Shown here piece after piece: positions 10,584 to 24,200 of a stretch of DNA of 64,000 bases (positions are counted from its first letter, which is position 1; each line of letters begins with the position of its first letter). The notes below the pieces were generated by a model that saw only the letters and a program-made list of their open reading frames with translations, had not been told where the DNA came from and ran no database searches. Source of the stretch: Aphrocallistes beatrix. Taxonomy: Eukaryota; Porifera; Hexactinellida; Sceptrulophora; Aphrocallistidae. Where the stretch lies: assembly GCA_963281255.1 (NCBI GenBank), contig OY725495.1, positions 496,001 through 560,000 of the forward strand, given 5' to 3'. Both the position numbers and the translations under genes were made by a program.

Positions 10584-13500
10584 ATGTCTGAAAGTCACAC
10601 GTCTGTTTCGCACGATTACCGAAGCGATACATCTACCTGCGAAAATCTCCACCTTTCTTTCGAACAGAGTCCAGTCTCTGACCTCAAGGGTGTTGGAACA
10701 AACTCAATTCAAAATCATGGTATGTTAGGTACACCTCCTGATATTCTGAAAGTGCCAATTAACGGGATCGATGTCGAGGTAAAAAGGGAGGTAGTGGTTG
10801 AGGATTCTTCCATTTTTCTCACCTCTGACGAGAAATCGAGTCTTTTAGACGATACTCAGGAAAATGAAGCTTATTCAAGTGATTCAGGTAATTTTTCTTA
10901 TTTAAAATTATAATTTCACACATTTTGATTCTTAATATATTTACGCAATAATACTATTTTATTTTATTTTATCTTAAATTAGAGTAAAATATATGCTCGC
11001 CTTTACATTTAGTCTTTATATACTGAACCGAATATTCCCTACAATTCGGGGCTTTCACTACCAATTCAACTTCGGTATTTTATCAACAAAAAAGGATATA
11101 TCTAAATGTTCATCAACATGTTTAGCTGTGTTTGATTTTTCTGCAAAATTATCAGCAGATTTTCTAAACTCTTTTCCAAGAATTTTTCAGGCATCAATTG
11201 CTTTGCGTTTTAATCACTAGAACTAGATGAGCTAATAATTTGTAATAATTTTTCTGAACTTACAATTTAAACATCTAAATTAATTGGAAAATTGTTTGTT
11301 AGAATTGTCGCACCAAAATTTTTTTCGTCGAATCGAAACTACACCATTCTTGTGAAAATGTAAAAATTGAAATTAAATCGGAAACCTTTTCAGAAAAATA
11401 CAGACAAAATAATTTTTAATCTTTAAAATTGAGGTTTTGAAATATGATGCATTTATGTTAGTGCAAGTAAAGATGTATATTTCGAATGATTGTTGCAAAA
11501 TACTAGAATTGTGATTTTAACTTGTGACTGAAGGTCAAATGTACTATTTCATTCTGGCTAACCAAATATGCTATTGGTTGCTTGCTGACATACGCATATT
11601 ACACCTTTGTAATAATCTTTTAGGTGAACCTAGTGATACTGAAAAGCTAAGCATAGACAACAAACCCCAAATTATGGATTGTCCACAATTTATTCATAGC
11701 ATCAATGATGCTGTGAATACCAACCATGTAAGCCATATTCAATCTGAAGTTGATAGATCTTGTCAGGTTCCGTTGACAGTGACGGAAGGAGAGATTACGG
11801 TTTCACTCGCGAATTCTGACATGTGGAGGCAATTTGACACATACGGGACAGAGATGGTGTTGACCAAACGTGGCAGGTACGTACGTTTAATTACCATCGT
11901 GATATGTTGTTGAACCTTTCTAATAGCCTGGTTTTTAATAATAAATTAGTCAAAATAGATGGTAAATCATACCATTTCAGACTGAGATGGTTGAAAAAAC
12001 TAAAAAGATGTACGCGATATAGATGTTTGGTGGAGAAGTAATTAGATCAAGTTCGTATCTAAGTGTTAATTATATATAATTTTCACCAGACAGAATTGTG
12101 TTATTTCTTCTGATACTCTTGTAATCTTGGCAAAAGCATGCATTGCTACACTCAGTTGTATATTCTTTAGAAGAGCTGGAGCGTGACTATAGTTGTGATG
12201 TGGATGAATGTTGTCTAATATCCACCCTATAGTTTTGACGCCTTCTTCACACATAGATTGTCTGTTAAAATTGTTTAGTAAACTAATTTTCATCTAATTT
12301 GGGTTAACAGCTAATAATTATAGTATTTAATGCATTGTCTAAGTTTGAACTTGAGCAAACACGAAGCAATGTATCACATAGCAGAATTATCTACGTAGTT
12401 CTAATTCAACACGAGCGCAATATATTGTCTAATTCATATTATCATCTATAGCGCAATGTATCAGCAGGAAAAGACAGCCATAAAGGTTGTATATAAAGTT
12501 GACTCCGCTTAATAGGACCACATCGGTCAGAGGCCCTAGCTTGGCCCGATTAAGCGGAGAAGCCCATTAACAGAAAAAAAAGTTAGCATGCATAGCTGCT
12601 ATTGGCATCATTCTGTTCCTGAATAAAATTATCCGATTAAGCGGTTGATCCCATTATAACCGATGGTCCTATTAATAATATGCGGAGGATACTGTATATA
12701 TATTGACTCAGACATCCTCGTTTATATTATTCATTCGTGCGGTTCTTTTAGAATAACGGATCGTTCACCTCCATTACACTAATAATGTTAAGGCAATTCA
12801 AACATAGTTAGTGGATAGATTTTTTTAAAAAATTATACAACAAATGATAGGAAAGAAACCGTAAGATATATATCTTATCTGTGGCTTAGGGAAGATGTTG
12901 TTAAAATCAAGGTATTTAAATATAGCACTCATCAATCATGAAGTAGAGTGTAATTGATTGAGAAATAATACGTAGTAAACTTTTTTTAAAGTTTACTACG
13001 TATCAACTTTTGATGATGAGAGCTTAAATTTGAGAAATTTGGTCATGGAGATGATGTGGTATCTGTAACTGGTATTTGAATTTGTGATAATATATCAACT
13101 AATTGAGCTATTCAACTTCAGAGATAATCTATCATTGCTCTTTTGTTTCACAATTTCACACTTATAAAGACACTAGCCATATTAATGAGTCAAAAGAATG
13201 CAATACAATTTGAGATTATTGCATTTTAAGAAAACAGCTTCATTGCCTTTAATATAAGGTGGGAACATCAATACAATTTCAATACACGACACTACAGAAC
13301 CATTATTTTCAATTATTCAATTAATGCAATGCTTGTGGATAACATAGTTATTTGAATGTTAATGTCAATACGGTAGTGACAAATTGTTAGTCAATAATTT
13401 GTAAATAAAGCGAATTGATGTTTTGAATTGTTAAGTAGCCTAAATATCATCAGACAAACTAGCATCTAACGTTAACTGTCTCAAGTTAAGTAGATTAAAT

Positions 13501-16500
13501 ATTAAAAATAAGGTCTTGTGCAAGTAAATTATTATTTGGAAAAAGAGATGGTCAATGTTTGAACTTCTGACGGATATAAAGTGCTTTACCAGCACTAGGG
13601 TGTTTCATTGATGGAAAGGGAGGTGCGAAACCCCTGAACCTTCCTGAATCCGCCTATGGTAATATACTCTTTTACAGTTCATATCGGAATGAATTAATTC
13701 GAAGTTAGCCTTTTTATTGATATTGGTTGAATAGATAGAAGTATCTTCCTGTTCAGGTTGCAAATTATTTATCTCAAGAATTGGCTTGCCGTTAGAAAGG
13801 ATGCAAAACGTCAAATTGATCGCGTGATCATATCTTAGTATGTGAAGGATAATAATGATTTAACAATACCTTATTTAATCTTAACACCTTTTCCTGAAAT
13901 TTGAGAAGGAAAAATGTGGGGTATTTGAACATTCTTACTACACTTCCACAACACTTTATTATTTGCGAGCTAATCAATCATATTATTTAAAGACGTATTT
14001 GACGAACAAATAATTCTCATACACTCTCGACTTTACATTAATTATAGCCAATGCCGCAATTGTATTATATACTATTTACAAGTTTTAATGATTAGAAAAC
14101 AAATAATCACTCAAACAAACGTTTTGTATCCATTTTGTAGAGGGGTAACAATCAATAAGTTAGTTCAAAATAATCTTATCAATCTGCTATCATTTAGGAG
14201 GATGTTTCCTTACATCGAAGTGAATATTAAATCTGGCTTGGAGTTGGATAAAGATTACATTTTGTTAATGGATATGAAGCCTTATGACGACCACAGATAC
14301 AAATTCCATGAAGGAAGTTGGATCCCAAGCGTGAAAGCAGACCCCCCACCAGTGAGCATGATGTACATACACTCTGATAGTCCACAGAAAGGCTCTTTCT
14401 GGCTGAGCCATACGATTTCTTTTAGAAAACTTAAACTCACAAATTGTGACCAGCGCAAAGGGCATGTGAGTAATTATAAATTAATAATGTTATGATTTGT
14501 TTTCAGCTGAATATACAAATTGACCTGATAATTTTTTATTAAACAATAAAATTCAAAGGAAAGTGCAAATGTTTTGGTGCTAAAGCTTGAAAGAGTCGGT
14601 GTTGAGGTGAACCCTTTCTGCTCTACACATGATTTTTAACCATACACCCATTATAGAAATAACTTTTCACCTTGCACCACACCACAAGTATGTGTCTAAA
14701 TATTCTTAGTTGATATGATGTACTGTAACTAACACCAGAAACATGTCCGATGGTAATATCTCGAATGACTTTTTAACATGATCCAGCTGTTTTATTGTTC
14801 TTTTTTTACTATTTCTGAAAAATATGTTTACACTCTGAGCCAAATATTATCGTACCAACGAGTCCAGCTTTATATTCATTAATGTGGGTACATATCTTTC
14901 AGTATAATGTGTTGCTTAACTGATATTATGACACATATGGAGCCAAGGAATGCTGAAAGTAAAAACTGGCGACTCCATCATTTTATGTATGAATTTTTAC
15001 ATATGTAATTTACAAATTCCATATGAATGAGTTATTGATACATACTTCTATGGTTGTGAAAAAATTATTGACACGATTTAATTGGTTGCAAAACTGCTCT
15101 TACTTATTAACACATTCTTCTATTCATTGATTAGTATTACGTTTACTCAACCAAAGATGGTTGGCTAATTTTAAAACGAACTATGAATATTTTCTTTTGA
15201 ATCAAATTACATAATTCTTCACAGCAGAAAAGAGACTAACTTTTCAAAAATCTGATGTTATTATGATTAATTTCCATTTTATAGATATTGCTCAACACCC
15301 AACATAAATACATCCCCAGACTACACATAATACAGAGCAGCGATACGAACAATATAATCTCCGGACTGGTCTCTCTAAAAACGTTCACTTTCTCCCGCAC
15401 ATCCTTCGTTACCGTCAGCACTTATAAGAATTTCCAGGTGAGATAGCGATTTTAACTAATTAATAGTCTAGTCTCAAATAGAGACTCTATTCCAGTATTT
15501 GATATTGAAGCATAGAAAAAGAGTGTCGTTTTAAAAACATCATTATTGAATAGTTTATTTAATAAGGAAGCCTTCAACACATCAATGACGTCTAAATATT
15601 TGTAATGAAATGACCATAGCACATTTATTGGGGAGAAATGGATTTTAGACAAAATATCGAGGACTTTGTGCTCACAATTGCGTCAACAAAATATTGCTAT
15701 GCCATATTATTCTGAGTATATAATCAAGATATATACATATACTATGTATATGTGTGTCAAAAACAAAGTGTCTGTATTACGGATAGGGAAAGGTATGCAA
15801 AAAAACGGGAATTTGCTGAGTAGAAACTCCAAAGCCAAAACAGGTTTAAAACCACGATCTACGTAACACTTTGAAAGTTATTAAAAGTTTGAATTTAATT
15901 TTCTACATAGACAGTACAATAGTTATCCATTGAATTAATTGTAGTTCCCATACCATCAAACCAATTTCCAAGAATCTATTCTAGAAGCCAATTTATTGAA
16001 ATAACTTAACGGCTTATAATACTGGAAACAGGATATAATAAATCTATTAATTGCTCGCTACAAACCACTAAAATGCGTCAGTTAATATTCAATGAAATTT
16101 CATCATGCGAGAAGTTTGTACTGTTAATCCAAAGTTACCTAACAGACTGATTTCTGAGAAAGTTTCATAATCATAGATTCGACCCAATATTTTAATCATT
16201 TCAAAAGTATCTGGCAAGCAATTTCCAGCCGTAATAGGTTTGTTAATCACATGGTATTGGACATTCCATATTCAGTGAATGGCTTTAAATATTTATTGAG
16301 TTCACTTTCTTTTGACTGGCACTTAATTAGACCTTGCAATATATTGAAACATAATATTAATATTAACATTTCTCTTAGATATGCTAGCTAGTACCTTACT
16401 TGTAATTTACATTTTTTTACGAATTAGCACTCTAATGGTATTATTATATTTTCATTTCGAACATTTGATGCTTAAATTAAATGACATTATTTGAAGTGAA

Positions 16501-19054
16501 TAAGAATTTCTTGTAGATAACCCAACTGAAAGTAGATAATAATCCATTCGCCAAGCATTTTCGGAACAGTTATCACACTACCAAGAGGTATTCCTTTTTA
16601 AACTTTTTATTTACATGAAAGATTTTACTTTTTCAACATTGCCATAAGTATAACTGTCTGGGCTGCAAATTCTAAAGAAGGCATTTGAACCAAATTGACA
16701 TTCTCTTTATATTCCATTGTTTCATCGAAATTATCTTATACATACATCCTACAAATTAAAATGCTTTCATCACATACCATTTTCTTATAACTAATTTATT
16801 TTGAAAATTCAATTTAATCATCTGGGAAAGTTATTTCGCACATGTGTGTATCATTGTAATTCTTCAATAATTCCAATTATTAGTTCTAAATCGTATGAGT
16901 CCTTGTACCAAATCAAAATATACTCTTTGTTAAAGGAAGTGTTACATTTCGCACTCAAGTATTAGCCATTCTTCTTAAGTGGCTATCGCAATCGAGTTAG
17001 ATCAGTGTCAACTGCAAGCAGTCTATATTCTCTATTACGTTTTAACGTATCACTCTATATGTGTTTCTGCTGCCATGTGTATTCAGTAAACTTCTAGATA
17101 ACATTTATCTTTTGTTAAATGCTCTACAAGACTGACACATTAAACGTAATTTGAATGTACACACCATATATACTATCACGATATTATCTCCTCAAGTATC
17201 TGTTATCTTATCAACCTACATTATGGAGGAGAATGAAAGTGTATCATGTGCATCTCTTATCTTCATTCCATGTTATCATGTAGGGTGATGAAAATAGCAG
17301 AAATTGAAGGTATTGCCAATGCTTCAAACAGTCAATATACTCCTCAGCCGAACACATTAGGTAATACTTTAACGTCAGTAAGGTGAATCCTTGTATCTTC
17401 CAAAGTTAAGTTGTTATAAAGTGTTTCTGATATCTTTCAAAGTTTTGCAGTTGCATTTCCCACTGTCTTTTCCATAAAAGTTGCTACTGTTGTCTTGTAG
17501 TTGATTTACACTTGATTGAAGTTACGTGTAAGAATCCCATTACTTCTCATGTTTAGCTCTAATTACATAGATCAAAGTGTATGATTCCACACTTGACATT
17601 AGTGGAATTCCATTATAATAGACTAACACTTTTCAATTCTGCTTAGATTCTTTACAGAAGCAATATCCATACATTAAACACTGCACTTCAAACAATAGCA
17701 TTACAGCTCTACACTTAGAGAATGGTACACCGCCTAAAACACATGCTCTCCTGCATGTTGACCCTAGCCAATCATTCACTTACACGACTAGCACTCCTGT
17801 CCCGAATAACATCAGCCAGCAGGCTCATATTATGCACGATCAGCCCTCTATATTGACTATGATGCCCCAGCATAACACTGTCCTACCACAAACACAGACT
17901 GGCATCTATTTAACAGGTATTTATTTACTTATTCATTGGAAATTTTGTTTACTTAGTGTTAATGCATGTCAACTTAATAATCAGGTCCAACACGGAAGTC
18001 TCCAATTCAAGAAGGGAACAACACAAAAAAGATCAAGCTAGAGTCATCGTCTCATCAGTCCCATCCTTCTAACTCGATTCTCAGCTTAGCTCAGCCTTCA
18101 CAGATTCCAATGCAAGTATCACAATCGCTAGGTAACTTGAACACAAAATTCTAGAAATTTTGAAATACAAAGTTTATAATACCACTAATATCACTTTGTA
18201 TTATTGATTAGCTTAAGGACACTTGTTTTAGATAGAATGGTTGAATATAGACAAATATTCATAATTATTACTTAAATTTTAAATAATTCATATAGATAAA
18301 ATATTTCGAAATATCATTACTTTCATTTTACGTACTTACGAGAAAGTACGAACCGAGTTTTTTTGATAGCCTCAGAGGTTGAATATACATTTTAAAGTAT
18401 GACCTAGATCATGTCAACATTTTATTAGAATATACTTGAATATGAATTTAAACTTTAGGCATCCAGAATTCAACAGGAAATATTCAAATTCTCACGCCTG
18501 GTAGTAACTCAACTGAAATACATCCAGTGGTATCGCTCAACGCACAATCACATGAAAACCAAATTATCACTCAGAATAATCTTCTCCTTAACAACACCAA
18601 ATCTCATGATATCAACACACTCCCCTCTACCTCTACACACCCTATTCCCATACAGTCTCATGCATTGGGCACGACCGCCGTCCTCCCTCCAGGCATTCAG
18701 ATAGTACAAGATAGAATGCCTTCAAACTTAATCTCCTACAATCAACCTCCATCAAATCCTCAACCCGTTATCTCCGCACCTGTTACTCCAGATAACAATT
18801 GCAGTATGGAAAAGTCGGATAGCTCAAACCAAACACCGACTACTTATTCGCTACCAAATGGTGGAGGCTCCTACGTAATGGCTTACCTACCCATTCTCTT
18901 ACCCTGCGGTAAGCCAAACAACTCAAGCAACACATCCAATGAATGTGCCCTTCCTAACATACCTATATTAGGTTCTCTACCCCCTGGCATAAATTTCAAT
19001 TCCTCTATCCTTCCTACAACAATTCCCTCACAACCCCCATGTGTTACCCCCTGA
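10584..19054 (+). CDS. T-box transcription factor
   Basis: Nine coding exons: 10584-10887, 11624-11876, 14198-14465, 15285-15437, 16517-16587, 17284-17360, 17647-17916, 17985-18131, 18459-19054; all phases agree, giving 712 residues. The T-box DNA-binding domain is residues about 160-350: LANSDMWRQF, MVLTKRGRRMFP, DDHRYKF, YIHSDSPQKG, RKLKLTN, HKYIPRLHI, then ITQLKVDNNPFAKHFR. Intron positions within the domain fall where T-box genes usually have them (after GH; before ITQLK). The usual FPET-FxAVTAYQN segment is diverged to SRTSFVTVSTYKNFQ. The C-terminal 360 residues are Ser/Thr/Pro/Asn/Gln-rich with a basic KKIKLE patch, as in activation domains. The ITQLKxDNNPFAK end is closest to Tbx2/3/4/5 and Tbx1-type proteins rather than Brachyury, but the subfamily is undecided. 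Confidence 0.9.
12496..12694. mobile_element. TA-flanked TIR element (pogo/mariner type) in T-box intron 2
   Basis: Ends AGTTGACTCCGCTTAATAGGACCA (left, described as its first 20 bases AGTTGACTCCGCTTAATAGG) and the inverse GGTCCTATTAATAATATGCGGAGGATACTG (right half CGGAGGATACTG) are imperfect inverted repeats, each next to a TA. Internal copies of GATTAAGCGG occur. The TIR core GACTCCGCTTAAT recurs in elements at 26066 and 53188, so this is a family. Confidence 0.7.
12968..13003. repeat. Perfect 16-bp-arm hairpin in T-box intron 2
   Basis: ATACGTAGTAAACTTT and its exact complement AAAGTTTACTACGTAT are separated by four T residues. It is a near-perfect palindrome inside an intron, with no flanking duplication recognised. 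Confidence 0.8.
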
Positions 19055-19385
19055 CACTACATACTAATACTTCCCTCTCCATTGTTTCAACTAATCTACA
19101 CAGATGCCCATTCGAATCGAACGGGCTCGGCCATTTATTCTTCTTTTAAAAAGATATCGCAAATCTGTTTGAAAGTCTCGCTGGCAGTGTTTGAGTGATT
19201 TATAATTCCACATGACACACATTCTTTGCATGATAAATAATATTATTGCTTTAATTTACTTAATTAAACTTATATTAGTCTACTTGTTTTTCACAATTAA
19301 TGGAACATGATCTGAAATTTCTATGTGTGTGGTATGAATTTATCAATTAAGGTTAAATTAGGCAGCAATAATTAAAATGAAAAAA

Positions 19386-19914
19386 ATTGTAAAAAAATAG
19401 CCCACCTTTGGACGAAAATGATGTTGAAATTTGTAGTTCTGTACCAAAAATCCTCAAAAGACCCATTTTGAGGGGTTTGTTGTACCTAAAATTCTCGCTT
19501 GGTTCATTAACATTGAGGATGAATTTTTACAAAATTCCTATTCAAATCCTGCAACCATCATAATTCAAAAAGTATTAAAGATTTTGAAAAATATATCTTA
19601 AAGTTACCCAAAATTTTAAATTTTAAATTTGAAACATTATAACTGGCTAAAAAACAATTTTGTCGCATTTCTAAACCAGTAATTTTGAAGAGGAGACAGT
19701 TCTATATCTTGAAGACGGTGGTTTTCAAAATTTTGAATACTTTTTGAATTATGATTGTTGCAAGGATTTGAAATGATAATTCTTTAAAATTCCATTTCAA
19801 AGTTCTTGAACCAAGCGGGCATTTATCTACAATAAAACCTCCAAAGGAGTCCTTTGAAGGGTTTTGGTACAAGTTCAACTTTATTTTCGTCCGAAGGTGG
19901 GCTTTCTATACAAT
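19386..19914. mobile_element. Foldback element with ~210-bp inverted arms
   Basis: The left arm (about 19386-19605) and right arm (about 19725-19914) are long imperfect inverted repeats. Outer ends read ATTGTAAAAAAATAGCCCAC and the complement of AGCCCACCTTCGGACGAAAA; inner ends share CATAATTCAAAAAGTATT. Middle landmarks such as CGCTTGGTTCA and TGTACCAAAA match in order. A spacer of about 120 bp lies between. It would fold into a long hairpin. No clear target duplication was found, so superfamily is open. Confidence 0.8.
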
Positions 19915-20913
19915 TTTAATGGCAGGGATATAAAATGCAGGAAATCTATCCATATTGATTAATTTTGAATTTTTTAGGTTAGACGTCATTTTTTTTGAGA
20001 AAAGGATCGATTTGTGATTTTTACAAACTTTCCAAATAACTAAACATGATAGTTCAGCAGAAAGAACTTTTGAGACCATTTTTGGCTTTCCCATTAATGT
20101 GTTAAATTTTTACTGTACATAACAGTCTGATCATAAAAAATTCGGGATCCGTAAGCATTTTTTAGAATTAACTATAGTGATTGAAAAAAGCTTTTGTGGA
20201 TGCTCGGAAAAGAAATATATTTTTTGAGTGTTGGATTTCTGTGTTGGTACACACAAGTCAGCTCGGATTTCTATAAGTTAGTGTCTGTCATTATGAAATA
20301 CCACAATATATTCTTGTCCAGACTAATCGACCCTAAATACCCGAAAGTATCACAAGCGAGATTAAACTTCCAAAATTGCCCCATTTCCTATTGAGAAAGA
20401 TCTACATACATATCACTTTCTTGCTAAAAATTACATAGGGACATAACTAATGCAGCTCTTTTTAATCGGGAAAGACCGAAACGATATTGATATGAGTGTA
20501 ACCAACCTGAGTCTAGACTTATTATGTTTCAAGTTGTAACACTTGCTTATTACAGTTGCTCCTTTTTCCTCCATTCCGATACAGATTGGCACCCAAAAAC
20601 ATGTCCAGCTCAAGGGCTGATGTGTAGTTACATATTGAATGGTAGACACTACTAACTCTGCACGATATGCAGCGAAATGGGACCACCTACATACTAAGTT
20701 ACGTAGTCCAAGGGAAGAATGGGGTTTTCCAAATTATGAAATATGTAAATATTTAATAGGGGGAGGGGGAGAATAATATTGAAGAATTTTTTGGATTATT
20801 AAAGCGTGAGGCCAGTTGGGGCCATGGCGACCATGGCTGCCACACTTCTTCTGTCCAATATTGTTTAGTTTGGGGATAACTGTACTACTTTTAACCACTA
20901 AACTAAAGTATGG

Positions 20914-21073
20914 CAAGGCCGTAGGCGCCAGGTGTGAAGTGGTTCGGTTGGGACTAAAAAGTGATCACGTTAAAACTAGTCCGACCGTACAGAATGGTCC
21001 TTTTTGAGGCTAAATTGGTCCAAAAGTGGTCAGGTTGAAACCGGACCAACCGGAACCGGTGGCTACGGCCCTG
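20914..21073. mobile_element. 160-bp TIR element just upstream of KIF9
   Basis: Left end CAAGGCCGTAGGCGCCAGGT and inverted right end (complement CAGGGCCGTAGCCACCGGTT) are imperfect TIRs of about 35 bp that include GGTTCGGTTGG versus GGTTGGTCCGG. Direct repeats TATGG flank it (20909-20913, 21074-21078). GC-rich compared with surroundings. No coding capacity. Confidence 0.6.
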
Positions 21074-21218
21074 TATGGGAAATAGGCGCACTCCTTTGGA
21101 GCTGTGCTACGCCGCTGGGTGAGGCTATTGAAACCGATCCGTCGGAGTCAATAGCCACTTCGATTATCAAAACGTTTGAACAGCAGAATTCTCAACTTTT
21201 AAAATTCTAGTGTTTAGA

Positions 21219-24200
21219 ATGCTAAGCAGGAAAACAGAGCGGGTACAGATTTACGTGCGGACAAAGCCTACGAATAATTTCGCAGACAATCTCCTCGAAC
21301 TCGAGACAGACAGCAACTCAGTGGAGGTACACCTCCCACAGCACCCAACGCGTGGACACATCGATAACCAACAGCTGGACTTCTCTTTCCCAGTTGATGG
21401 ACTCCTTCATAACGCTTCTCAGGAAGAGGTGAGAATAGCACATTAATACTTTATAATATAAAGTTTATACAATAAAACAATTTAGAAATGGGATACTGAT
21501 GCTATGCCTAATATACTATAATGTCTGTTTTTTTAGAAATAAATCTTTTTAAACGTGTCTAAATAGTGCTAAATGGTTCCTAAAAGTGATACGTGTGCAA
21601 GTATTTTACAATCTATCTAGGAAATATATTACATATATCCACAATATATTGTTGTAACAATGGATGTAGTATCACAGTTTTAATTCAAATTTTTTATTTG
21701 CAAAATGTTTTGCCTAGATACCTTCTTCCTACGCCACTGTACCAAGAAAGTTAATAAATAGTAACATGCGTATAGTTTTTAAAATGCACCCACACAAAAT
21801 TCGAATATTTTCCCGTCGTACCACTTTCAGAGTGGATGTGTCTCCCTTTCAGAAGTTATAGACGGATGCAATGATAAATTAATTGATTAGCTTTACTATC
21901 TAAATTTACCTTTTCGATGGGTCAATGGGTCAGCAAAATTGACCCATGTCCCACTCTGCCTGGACTGCCTCTGGGCTTCATTCTCATTGTGTACTCCAGG
22001 TGTTCTCGAGCTGTGCAGACGACCTAGTGCTACGAGCTCTAGACGGTTTCAGCGGGACCGTCCTGGCCTTCGGACAGACAGGCGCGGGTAAGACCTACAC
22101 CATCACCGGTCCCGGACAGAGCTATAGACACAGAGGCCTGCTGCCCAGACTGATTCACAAACTCTATCAAGAGATTGAAAATCGATATGAACAGTCTGTG
22201 ATAGTGAAAGCTTCATACTTGGAGATATACAATGAGATGCTCTTTGACTTGCTGGGAGGGTTGGAAGAGGGAGGAAATGATCGCTTAGTCGTGACTGAAG
22301 AGAGTGGGATTGTAGGCGTAAAAGGATTGAGTGTGAGACCGGCTAATAGCGAGGAAGATGCCTTGAACTTCTTATTTGAAGGAGAGACAAATCGCTCTAT
22401 TGGAGAGCACATGTTGAATAGACTATCTTCAAGGTAACACATACTACCCGTGTAACTAAATAGTGTCTTTATTCCTATACTTTTCACATAGTTGTTAGTC
22501 ACGTTTCTGCTCATTTTTAGACTGAGTCATCCATTTTCTAGCATATTGAGGGTAGTCCTTATGAACTGTGTTATTTTAAAAGATTATGGTTGAAATCATC
22601 TTTTGTAAATTCCCAAGATAGTATAAAAGGTCACTTTGAATAACAAAATCAATTTTTGCCAATAGTGTATTGAATACAGAGTGAAGGAAGACTGTGGTGT
22701 TAGTATACTATTTAAATTTTACGTGTAGAAATTTCTATTAATTTATAAGAATGTCAGAATAAAAACTAATTTCCCGATGTCTTCAGCCCACAGATAGCGT
22801 TCAAGATCATTCGAAATTCTGAAAAATAAGATGTGGCTCATGAATTGTCATCTCCAGATGTGATTTTGAGACTTTCTCATAATTATAGATGGACATGTGA
22901 TACTTATCTTGGTAGACTTAAACCGTTACTATCATGCATTATTCAATACAATGTTCGCCTTATACAGTTTATCTTCTGCAAGTTGTTTATGTAGTGCTAT
23001 CTATAAATTCTGCTCAGTAAAATCTGTAGTACTCTCATGTCTCCAACTTGTTCTCTACAAAGCATTCTGCTGTTCGGTGGAATTCTGAATTATTTTTGTA
23101 GTCCTTAACATCATTTCAACTATGTAAGCTGTGGGTTTGTAGTTCTCTGTACTTTTAAATTCTGCAATTTTTTTGTAGCAATTTAACATGACATCAACCA
23201 ATTATGTTTTTGACTGATGTTTGGTTAGTTTGTAAAGTAATAGAACCACTCGCCGTGATTAGATTCGAATATAGTCCGTCATTGATGCTGTTAATAATAT
23301 ACTTATTGATTTCGCAAAAAATGATAATATACTCTTATCTATCGTTAAGAAATGTTGTTTACTGATGAACGCCGTTAGTTTTCAGTATATCTCACATTGT
23401 ACATATAAATCATGATGGAGAAGTTAAAAGTGAGACTACTCCAGTGCTCGACAAAATCAAAAATTATCCTAACCACCATTTTACTTAATCTGGTGGCTTA
23501 GTTAGCCATCACGCTCAGAGATTTGGTGGCTTATCGCTACATTTTGGTGTCTATCGCCACCAAACCACCAGATTTGTCGAGCACTACTGTACTCTACATT
23601 CTGTTGAAGTTTGAAAGGTATTTTGTACCTTCTTATCTGGTAGTGTTTTGTGAAATTTGTACAATTTCTAGAATCAGCTACATGTTATTAGACAAGTTTA
23701 CAACCATTTACAAAATATTTAGAATGTAGTATAGAGATAACTTTAATGTTCTTCCACAAAAAAAATTCGCAAACTTCTTTCCAGGGAATCCAGGATTGAC
23801 AAAAAAAAGTTGTACGGATTTCTCTTTGCAAATCGTTTACTTGCTATCCTATTTTTTCCTCCATTTTATTTTAGTTTTACTTACTTTTTTTTACTTGCTA
23901 CCTATTTTTTGGACGGCATTTTGTTAGGGTGGGGGACTTATTGTGTAAGACCGAAACGAGTGTGCATCGAGCGATTTGTAGAAATATTTGAGTAATTTCA
24001 GAATCATAATTTTCTTAATATTAACCATGTCCAGTTTCTCAAGGTGTCCGGGAAATTTGCTGAGTATTTTTTTCCGCAATCCAGAAAATTTACTCGTAAG
24101 TGGCAAGTAAATCCCCGCTTCTTTCCTATCTTACACTAGCATTTAAAACCTTTATTGATATTCTATTCAAAGATGATCCCTTTTCTGAAAGAATAATTTT

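Larger units (their letters stand above)
19055..21218. other. Gene-free spacer between the T-box gene and KIF9
   Basis: T-box 3' UTR, then a foldback element (19386-19914), unremarkable AT-rich DNA, a G-run (about 20758-20772), a TIR element (20914-21073) and the KIF9 upstream region. The open frames at 20816-21210 run through the TIR element and resemble nothing known. Confidence 0.45.

Noticed and set aside
10993-11220. 75-residue open frame in T-box intron 1
   Set aside because: AT-rich, no family resemblance, and flanked by a good donor/acceptor pair that removes it.
13600-13660. GC-richer patch with CCCCTGAACCTTCCTGAATC-like text as a gene fragment
   Set aside because: Looks like the end of a common interspersed repeat; no open frame of note and no partner end found.
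20816-21210. Open frames upstream of KIF9 as extra N-terminal exons
   Set aside because: They cross a TIR element, resemble no protein, and the ATG at 21219 already matches the usual kinesin-9 N-terminus.
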